Below, piece by piece: positions 56,404 through 64,000 of a stretch of 64,000 nt of DNA. The stretch is from Neoarius graeffei. Its lineage: Eukaryota > Chordata > Actinopteri > Siluriformes > Ariidae. Made by a program: the position numbers and the translations under genes. The DNA lies in assembly GCF_027579695.1 (NCBI RefSeq), contig NC_083572.1, forward strand, positions 16,829,421 through 16,893,420, read 5' to 3'. Numbering within the stretch: position 1 is the first letter of the stretch; every line of letters starts with the position of its first letter. A model generated the notes under the pieces. It was given only the letters and a program-made list of their open reading frames with translations. It searched no databases and was not told the origin of the DNA.

Positions 56404-58740
56404 CACGGGCGCAGATAGAGGGGGGGACGGGTGGGATTCGTCCCACCCAGATTTAAATTCACCTCGCTCGGTCCCCCCCACTTATAGGGAGGGAAAAACG
56501 TCTATGCTGTCTTTCTTTGCATAAGGCAAACCTCACGGAAAAATCAAAAGACTAATTACCATTCGGTTTATTGAGGTGCACAGCAGTACAGACATAGTTG
56601 CAACAACTCACCATAAAACAAAGACTGATATTCGGTTGGTTGAGCTGCGCAGACTGCACAGGTTGTGAGCTCGAGCTTGGTTGCTATGGTAACCCACAAC
56701 AAGTTTGACAGGCATATCGGGGTTGGGGTTGGTTTGCTGGCAGCTTTGTCTTTGGAGGCATATTCCGACTTAATTTGCGAAATGTTGCGAAGGCATGCTA
56801 CGCATGCAGATATTTCACAACACCTCAAAGACATTGGCGCAGGACATGGCTGTTCTGTTATGAGTGTACGGAGCACGGGCGATTGCTCTAAGACAACGAG
56901 GGAGGCTCAGCCTCCTCCAAAAATGACGAACATCGTGTAGGATGAATTGCACTAGGCTTATGTTATAGCCGACCTTATAACATTGCTATTTCAGATCCAG
57001 AAATATATGTGCTCAACCCAACTACAGTGCGAAATCATTCCATTATAACTTTCCCCAGTTCGCCTAATGTGCGTGAGTTTTTCCCCCTCGTGACAACGCG
57101 ATGCAGCCCAGCCTCAGTGGATTTCAATGGCATTTGGGAGCTCTGCACTTTTCAGTCTCAAAATGCAAGACGGTTATTGGACAAATACTGCGAAAACGCC
57201 TGCCCACGGACTCCCAGCCTCACATGGGAGGGACATGGCAAAGCTTTCCGTGAGGAGACTGGTGATTGGTGAAAGCGGCCGGATATTTTCTTTGATTGAC
57301 AGCTCGTTTCAAATATAGACAGGCAGCGGTGAATTTCAGTTCAGTCCCATGCGGATTCGCAAGTGCTGTGGTGTACTGTAAGAGATCAGCTTGCATTTCG
57401 ATTTCATTCATTACATACGGTTTCTACCAGCTTTTTTAGTTTGTATATATTATCATTGTAAATAAAGTGTAAATATAGTGTTGTCAAGTTTATCTTAGTT
57501 CCAGAAATTTCGTTTATTTGAGTGACTGAACTTGAACTTGAGGGGGCTAGTCAGCTAGCAAGAAAGCTGCGCACAGATGCCAAGCATTGCTGATTTAATT
57601 TTGGCGAAGCCATTTGCCAGTCTTCCTTTCGAGGAAAAAATTTAAATTAAAGAGCAGGGTAGACTAACACCTCAAATTGACTTGGTGAAAAAGGTAGCGA
57701 ATAATACTCGTTCCTTTCAGCTCTCCTGGTACGAGAAAGTGAATTGGCTAACAGCAAGTGACCCACATCAACAACAGTAAATAGGCTACTTTAGTAATAT
57801 GTCATGGACGGACCAAAAATATAGAATCTAATTAAAATGTTTATGCTGAGTATATTATATTGGAATATATATTTTTCTGGATATGAATTAAACACAGCTA
57901 CAATTTGGAAAACATTTTTAAACAAAAACACAGCCGAGAACATTTCACACTACAGACCTGGATTAAAAGTGAAGGGTTATCAAAATTGTCAATAAAACAT
58001 TTCTCAGTCAAAATAAGTAAAATATAGGGAAAGTGTCATTGAATGAAATGTGTGGCACCCAGCTCTATGTTTGGCTCCCCAAGGTCAGTGCTTGTGCCTA
58101 TTCCAGAACACTCTGCTGTTACTGCTGAGGTTCCTGACAAAGAGCTGCTTTCAATAATGATCAATTTTTAAACAACATGCCACAATTTTAAAATATAAAA
58201 TGTTAAAATATACCCCCCCCCCCCCCCCCCCCCCAACATCATGTATATTGGACAGGAGGCTAATGGGCCAAAAGAACCTGTTATTTCACAGTTTGTGACG
58301 CTGCCAACAATCAGCCAGATCAGAGGCAAGAGTATGGGCAAAATTGATGTTTTTTCTTTTAAAATCTGGAAATATCGTAACCGACCAGCCTCCCCTGTTT
58401 GAAAGACTACCAGCCGCCACTGGTACGGAGGTTTTGTGACGCTCACAACCTTACGAGAGTGGTATCTGATGCACAATTGGAAGTCGCCATTTCGTCACTT
58501 CCGGGAGAAATATAGGATCAGTCAAATGAAATTCAATAAAGGAATAAATGAATATTACAAAATAAGAAAACGATCAGAAATGTTGTCCACTTTTCTAATA
58601 CTACGATTTGATGATGGCAGTACATTTCGAAAACAAAATAGAGCCATTTCTGCTTGTATTGTTTTAAATAAAACACCAAGCTGCACCCTTTTTTAAATTT
58701 CATCTTTCATTCCAAAATGGAATAATGAATGAACGAAAAA
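56404..58740 (+). mobile_element. hAT transposon remnant with ZMYM1-like reading frame
   Basis: The left border GGGCGCAGATAGAGGGGG with GGTGGGATTCGTCCCACC is a common fish hAT terminus. The interior holds a + strand transposase exon at 57577-57780. A run of 22 C lies at 58213-58234. The right border is uncertain, somewhere before 58745. Confidence 0.6.
57577..57780 (+). pseudogene. hAT transposase N-terminal exon, ZMYM1-like
   Basis: The ATG at 57577 gives MPSIADLILAKPFASLPFEE, an in-frame TAA at 57643-57645, then QGRLTPQIDLVKKVANNTRS and FQLSWYEKVNWLTASDP to a stop at 57778. The FQLSWYEKVNWLTASD block is the usual start of the TTF-type zinc-finger region in hAT transposases that databases label zinc finger MYM-type protein 1-like. 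The zinc-finger cysteines that should follow are missing. It is clearly non-functional. Confidence 0.72.
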
Positions 58741-58800
58741 GTACACGGACCCCCCCCGAATATTACCCCTGTTGCTTTTTTTTTTTTAACCTTTAATGGC

Positions 58801-59197
58801 CCTAACATGCTGTCGTAGAAACACATTTGTATTTATTTGCAGCGTTTTCACACCAATCCTTTGACATTTGCAGGTGCGGTTTCTTAATTTCAGAATTGCA
58901 GGGAAAGTACTTTTCCATGTCGATTTTCCTGCCGTTGATCCAGCTTTGAAACCCGACTACAGCAACTATCTAAAGTCATATCTTCTTTAGCCAGGCATTC
59001 AGGAAGTGACAAATTCTGGACAGGAATGCAGGCATGTTGGGATTGTGCTTGGGTTTAGGCTTCACTTTCTTGGAATCACACCAGAGCTGAAAAATAAGGT
59101 CTTTTTAACCAGTTAAACTTTTTTTTTTTTTTAAATAAAAAAGCATTTTCTCTCGAATGAGTCTTTCAATTATGTCGAGTAAAAAAAAAAAATAATA

Positions 59198-59247
<50 letters not shown>

Positions 59248-59283
59248 ATATTTTATATATATATATATATTTTATATATATAT

Positions 59284-59345
<62 letters not shown>

Positions 59346-59540
59346 ATATATAAATAATATATTGTTCCCTGTAACATTTCCAATCCCTGCTTGAGAGAAT
59401 CTTAACACATTTTACTTCTTGGCAAGTCACTGAATAATCAGACTTCTTTCTAAAATACATGACCTCGACAGTAGCGTTAAAATCTGTCCCAAGAAAAGGT
59501 TTGCGACTTTGTTCCTCCAATAGAGATCTTGCAGTCACGT
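58801..59540 (-). other. Coding-like remnants of unknown origin
   Basis: On the - strand two short stretches look coding. The first, 59538-59344, includes EEQSRKPFLGTDFNATVEVM and YFRKKSDYSVTCQEVKCVKI. The second starts after an acceptor-like TTATTTTTCAG at 59087 (CDSKKVKPKPKHNPNMPAFL), with a frame change before AGKSTWKSTFPAILKLRNRT. The TA microsatellite lies between them. I do not recognise the protein. They may belong to a transposon gene or a decayed retrocopy. Confidence 0.35.
59203..59360. repeat. TA microsatellite
   Basis: About 155 bp of TA dinucleotides, broken by short TTTTA interruptions at 59250, 59270 and 59286. Confidence 0.92.
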
Positions 59541-60562
59541 GACCGGAAAGTACACAGCCGCCATCTTGTCGGTAAAAAACACAGCTGAATACTGCTGCAC
59601 TCGTGTACAGAATGGATCAATTTCAACCGACGGACTACACGGCTCATTTTTCTAATGAACAGATAACTAGATATATGTCTAAAATAAACGATCTACAGAT
59701 TAGTGACCCTTATGGCTTACCGGACGGAGTTTTCACGACCGTGTCAGTGGATTTTGAACTGCCAGAGGTGGAATACCCAGACGTGTATAATTACCTCATC
59801 AACTTTCCCTCGCTGTTCAGTGGTGAAGCACTGCGTGCTTATAAATCTCTGGACAGTTATCTTTACAGAAATTCAGGATTTGTCAGCGACTCAGATGTGG
59901 CATCTTGTAAACAAGAAAATAATCCTCATTGGATGGGTAAGTCACTTAAGTATTGAGTATAGCACTGACCAGCCGATTATAGAATAGAATAAGGTAATTC
60001 CAGCTGTAATTCCAAATCGTCTGTCTTGTTTACCATGGATCTGGCGTTGGAGAGGTAGAGGCTTAGCAGTGGAGATTTGAGTGGCTGTTTTCTGAGCTTA
60101 GTCAACAGGCCGGCTCTGCCTGCAGCCTCGCTTTTGCTTCCTCTCCCGACACTGCCTCCTTCACCTGCCAGACCCGATAACAATCCACGGAGACCCCGCT
60201 GGTCTCGCTATCTTGTCTGGAATGTTGTGCATGCGATGGAAATCGCTACAAACCGTCATTTTCTGCTGGAAACCAATGTCCAGTAAGTCCATACGGTTGT
60301 AGTGGATATTGAAGTCCGATACAGACAAACAACACGCAAAAATACACACAAAAAACATAAAAAACGTGCACAGGTAGGGAGAGCTTGTAGCCGCAGCCGT
60401 TGTAGTAGAATTGTATATAGTAGGGTTTTCCAGAAGAAAAGGCAGAAGTAGAACCAGAAGTAGAAGTAGAAGGCGGAAATATGGCGTTTGACCGACAAGA
60501 TGGCATCTGTCACAATCTGGATCGGCTGTGACGTCACATGCAAATGCTCCATATAGAGTCTC
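59521..60562 (+). mobile_element. DNA element (family T) carrying a first exon of the presumed YqaJ-associated family
   Basis: The left side has GCAGTCACGTGACCGG and then CCGCCATCTTGTCGG; the right side has CCGACAAGATGGC and then TGTGACGTCACATGC, so the inner parts of the ends are inverted repeats with a CACGTGAC/TGACGTCAC core. The outermost bases are less well conserved. Between them is a + strand exon (59612-59936). The layout parallels the elements at 16790 and 62710. Confidence 0.62.
59612..59936 (+). pseudogene. N-terminal exon of a fish transposon-type protein family, frameshifted
   Basis: The ATG at 59612 gives MDQFQPTDYTAHFSNEQITR, then KINDLQISDPYGLPDGVFT and PDVYNYLINFPSLFSGEALR. 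I know this as the conserved start of uncharacterised fish proteins that continue into a SWIM-like zinc-binding region and a YqaJ-type nuclease domain. That link is from memory of the family, not from this window. After NSGFV the frame must shift for the expected WHLVNKKIILIG to follow. A donor GTAAGT lies at 59937. Only this exon is present. Confidence 0.65.
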
Positions 60563-60990
60563 TCTCCCCTGTTAAATGTTTGAGCGTTTCTATGGTTACA
60601 GAGTGAACAGAACGATGTCTTATTCTGCAGTATTTAGTACATGGTGTCCCATTCAGGGTGTTTTCTTTCTGCTTCATTCCCAGTGTTTGTTTGTTTGTTG
60701 AGACACGTGCACAGGTTGAGATAATAAACAGATTAACAGTGTACATGCACTCGATTATTCTGCTGAAGTCTAGGTGTCGTCAGCAGGTTATTTGAGCGAG
60801 GCTGTCGTAGCGTGCCGTGTCCGTGACCACTTGAATAAAGTGGTACCTGCTGAGAGGTAAGGTAAGGATTCAGGGGTATAAAATAACACCCATCTGTATC
60901 TAGATCAGTATTCACATGTAATGATAAATTAAATAGGCGTGACTGAAACCAGAAGGGTTTGATTCGTGTTTAATTAGATATGAACCTTAC

Positions 60991-61352
60991 AGGTGGCACG
61001 GTGGCGTAGTGGTTAGCGCTGTCGCCTCACAGCAAGAAGGTCCGGGTTCGAGCCCCGGGGCCGGCGAGGGCCTTTCTGTGTGGAGTTTGCATGTTCTCCC
61101 CGTGTCCGCGTGGGTTTCCTCCGGGTGCTCCGGTTTCCCCCACAGTCCAAAGACATGCAGGTTAGGTTAACTGGTGACTCTAAATTGACCGTAGGTGTGA
61201 ATGTGAGTGTGAATGGTTGTCTGTGTCTATGTGTCAGCCCTGTGATGACCTGGCGACTTGTCCAGGGTGTACCCCGCCTTTCGCCCGTAGTCAGCTGGGA
61301 TAGGCTCCAGCTCGCCTGCGACCCTGTAGAACAGGATAAAGCGGCTAGAGAT
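60991..61352 (+). repeat. tRNA-headed SINE, nearly full length
   Basis: Same family as 800-1167, with A box GTAGTGGTTAGCG and B box GGTTCGAGCCCCG. The tail is short (GAGATGATATGAG), and no clear target duplication was seen. Confidence 0.88.
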
Positions 61353-61439
61353 GATATGAGTTTCTCAGCTTCATCACTCAAGTTCATAAATGTTCTCAAC
61401 TAGAAATAATTGCAGGAATGTGTTTTTAACATTGGTGGT

Positions 61440-61823
61440 TATTATCCCCCGCTGGTCGAAAGGCCCGAAGGGGGATGATATCGTGGCGATGTCCGTCCCG
61501 GGAAGGGTGCTCGCGTTCTGAAATCAACTCCTCTCACAATTTTTGGAGGAATTTCACAAAACTTGGCAGCATTCTTTGTTATATGTCGGTAATACGCATA
61601 TTGTAATTTTGTCCAGTTCGGTCGCAGTTTACCAGAGTTGCAGCCCTTGATTAACAACCTTGTACTTTCACAATTCCGTGAAGGTGTGCTCGCCTTCTGA
61701 CATCAACTCCTCTCACGATTTTTGGATGAATTTCTCGAAGCTTGGCAAAAGGCCTTGTTCTATGACGGTAATACACATATTACGATTTCATTTTGCTTGT
61801 GAAAATTTTACCAGAGTTTTGAC
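61440..61823 (+). repeat. Interspersed repeat with 160-bp internal periodicity, left part
   Basis: It starts ATTATCCCCCGCTGGTCG. The phrase ATCAACTCCTCTCACRATTT with TTGGCA and ACCAGAG returns at about 61525, 61703 and again after the hAT insertion at 63853. The class is not known to me. It continues at 63798. Confidence 0.7.
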
Positions 61824-62509
61824 CAGCGCTCGAAACTAATGGTGTCCCGACGTCCCGGGGACCATAAAAAATGTCATCGGGACACAAAATGATCATATCT
61901 GGGACAATCCTGGGACAATGGAAAAAAACAGATCTAGAAAAAAAGTTCTACATTAATATTATTTACAAAGCCGTAACACATACGTAGACATTCACCTAAT
62001 TTGTCAATTTTAATTTTAAAACGTTAACAGCGAAAAATACATAGTAGCTACACTTTCGATGCACCTGCATCTGTAGGCTACAGGGCAGCGCATTCTGTTC
62101 TAGAATCTTCGGCCGGTGTCCGCGTTATATGGACTTGGAATGGAATTGCTACCGCACACGCTGCGCCGACTCTTGCCAGAACAAAAATGCTTAAGTGGTT
62201 GAAGCGGACCGACCGCGGGGAAGAAACTGAAAGCCCAGACGTAACGTCTCCGGGACCTTCAGGATCCAAAGTGTCATTGCCTGGTCTGCAGGCAACGCTA
62301 GCAACTGAATGAACTTAATGAACACTGTTAGACACGTTATAAATACAACAGGAATGATGTGGATGATATTGACGGAAGATACCGTTCAACAGAATAAGTG
62401 AGTTTTCTTGGTGTCTTTCTAGTTCAGAAAGTTTAGTCAGTCAGCAGCACAACTAGGCTCGGACCTGCCACTATGCTGATGTTGCTAACATTTGCACCCA
62501 CGTTTCGGC

Positions 62510-62665
62510 AGCGAAAGTTCATAAAATGGATAACGGAAAGTTCATAAAAATGGATAACGGTAATGGATAACGGAAAGTTCATAAAAATGGATAACGGAAA
62601 GTTCATAAAAATGGATAACGGTAATGGATAACGGAAAGTTCATAAAAATGGATAACGGTAATGGT
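62510..62665 (+). repeat. Minisatellite of GGATAACGGAAAGTTCAT-like units
   Basis: About six imperfect units of AAAGTTCATAAAAATGGATAACGG (24 bases, some with an extra TAATGGATAACGG) lie in tandem inside the hAT element. Confidence 0.85.
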
Positions 62666-62709
62666 GAAAATGATAAGTTGGCCTTATAAGTGCCAACAGA
62701 TATTCAAGG

Positions 62710-63376
62710 TATTGAGGTATTTCACCTGACGTCACAGGGTCACGTGACGCCCCGGTGTCCGCCATTTTGGACGGCAAGCTAGCTAATGTCAACAACAGTA
62801 GCTGGTATGTTACTGTAGCAATGTTTACGTTTAGTCATTTGGATGACTGTTAAAACCTTTCAGTCTCAAGTTTTTCCTTTACTGGATTTACTAGTTTACT
62901 GAGCCAGCCGGCCCCGGAGCGCTAGCTAGCCAGCCAGCCGGCCCCAGAGCGCTAGCCAGCCAGCCCCGGAGCGCGCTCAGTAAACTAGTAAATACAGTAA
63001 AGGAAAAATTTATAACGGGCCATGTCTCAACAGACTAAGAAGTTATTTCAATGACATTTAATAACATTTTGTTTATCCTGAGGACCGAAAGTAAATGAAA
63101 ATGTGAACAAATCTTAGCTGTCAGTGAACAATCCTGGTGGAAGCAGGTAAACGTCGTTCTCCAAGCCTGCTAACCTCAATTTTTGCAAATACCTCTCCCT
63201 CTGCTCGCCCTGTAAATGCCCTACGTCGCTGGATAGTGAAGGTGTTTTCTGCATCTCGCTCCTTTTTCTTTTATGTTTTTCGTTTGTCGCCTTCCTCGCA
63301 TTCAAACTGATTCGAGCCGTGCCGTCCAAAATGGCAGCGTCACATGACTTGGTCACGTGAGTGAAATACCTCAATA
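62710..63376 (-). mobile_element. DNA element (family E-related) nested in hAT
   Basis: The ends TATTGAGGTATTTCAC and GTGAAATACCTCAATA are inverted. Inside the left end is TGACGTCACAGGGTCACGTGAC and then CGCCATTTTGGAC; the right end has the complementary arrangement. A 60-bp-armed hairpin (62873-63009) lies within. The - strand frame 63374-63114 has YLQKLRLAGLENDVYLLPPG followed by LFTDS, which lines up with the exon at 59612. Sequence at 63190-63320 is shared with 16850-16985. Confidence 0.75.
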
Positions 63377-63797
63377 AGTAGATGAAATGAACATAAAAGG
63401 GGTCTTATTTTCAACTAAAGTGTACTGCAGATGTAGGGAGTTGAAACATTTTCTGAATGAGCTAGTTGGCCCCTTTAAATAAACGGGTATCTATTCATAC
63501 AGTGAGATCGCCAAAGTTTAATAAACTGAAAATGCAATAACTGTAATTTTGAAGTAGATGATGTATAGGACATGTGTCGCTTGTGTCTTGTGTCTTATTG
63601 TAAAAATGATATAAAGGGTTCAAAATCGCATAGTTACAAATATAATAGTAACTTCATATGATAATATTAACCACTGGTTATTTCAGAGAGGAAAAAAATG
63701 GGGACACTATTGCTTCCATTCGGGACAATACAACACAGAATTCGGGACCACTGGGGGACACAAAGAAAAAAAGTTAATTTCGAGCCCTGGTTTTGAC

Positions 63798-64000
63798 CCT
63801 TGATTAAATAACTTGCACTTTGACAGTTTCACAAGGGTGTACGTTCTAATGAAATCAACTCCTCTCACAATTTGTGGAGGAATTTCACCAAACTTGGCAA
63901 AAGGCTTTGTTATATGACAGTTATACACCATGTATTTAAATTTAGTTTAATTTGGGCAAATTTTACCAGAGTTATGCCCTTGATTGTTAACAAACTTGTA
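63798..64000 (+). repeat. Interspersed repeat with 160-bp internal periodicity, right part
   Basis: This is the continuation of 61440-61823 after the hAT insertion, with the same ATCAACTCCTCTCACAATTT phrase at 63852. It runs to the window's end. Confidence 0.7.

Larger units (their letters stand above)
61824..63789 (+). mobile_element. hAT-like element (family U) with perfect target duplication
   Basis: The ends CAGCGCTCGAAACTAA and TTAATTTCGAGCCCTG are inverted. GTTTTGAC is exactly repeated at 61816-61823 and 63790-63797. Near 62190 the frame MLKWLKRTDRGEETESPD (to a stop at about 62310) resembles the N-terminus of hAT transposases that databases call zinc finger protein 862-like. The remainder is lost, and 62710-63376 is a nested element. 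Confidence 0.88.

Noticed and set aside
59105..59383. A 92-residue frame rich in I and Y
   Set aside because: It is the translation of the TA microsatellite.
27345..64000. A second smurf2 coding exon for the C2 domain
   Set aside because: No stretch resembling the LPDPFAKV-type C2 block with splice sites was seen, so I left it out.

Overview
The window is vertebrate nuclear DNA, almost certainly from a teleost fish. The evidence is the spliced 3' end of an importin-alpha gene (kpna2 type) on the + strand, a candidate first coding exon of the HECT ubiquitin ligase gene smurf2 downstream on the same strand, and a dense load of repeats typical of fish: tRNA-headed SINEs, Tc1-like, hAT-like and Kolobok-like DNA transposons, an L1-type LINE, a chromodomain Ty3/gypsy LTR element and a Penelope-like element. 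The SINE type is common in otophysan fish such as catfishes, but the species cannot be fixed from this window. There are no bacterial operons, no CRISPR arrays and no free-standing rRNA or tRNA genes.

Layout. 1-8655: an L1-like LINE on the - strand, broken by a SINE, by a gypsy element with its internal region deleted, and by a short inverted-repeat element. It probably lies in an upstream kpna2 intron. 8702-10205: a palindromic repeat and a SINE. 10638-20203: the last four coding exons of kpna2 (about 218 residues), with introns of 2.4, 2.9 and 3.6 kb that hold two hAT-type elements with perfect 8-bp target duplications, a Penelope-like fragment with a hammerhead-like motif, a THAP-domain transposon fragment and a long inverted-repeat element. 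20204-26740: intergenic, with nested Tc1, hAT and SINE insertions, a nearly intact Tc1 transposase gene and a run of five tandem SINE copies. 27293-27344: smurf2 exon 1. 27345-64000: inferred smurf2 first intron, at least 36 kb and mostly transposons. It holds a 311-bp SINE-derived tandem array, a 633-bp foldback element, two related hAT copies (one intact at 12142, one at 51001 split by three further elements), a Kolobok-like element with a THAP exon, a second Tc1 copy, a large ZMYM-like hAT and several short elements carrying pieces of a fish transposon-type protein family that I associate with YqaJ-type nucleases.

Only the kpna2 and smurf2 exons look like functional host coding sequence. 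Importin-alpha carries classical NLS cargo with importin-beta through the nuclear pore. SMURF2 is a C2-WW-HECT ubiquitin ligase of TGF-beta/BMP signalling. Nothing in the sequence ties the two genes together beyond being neighbours. The most unusual material is structural: tandem arrays grown from SINEs, long perfect palindromes, deep transposon nests with readable target duplications, and a set of short elements whose inverted repeats share promoter-like motifs.
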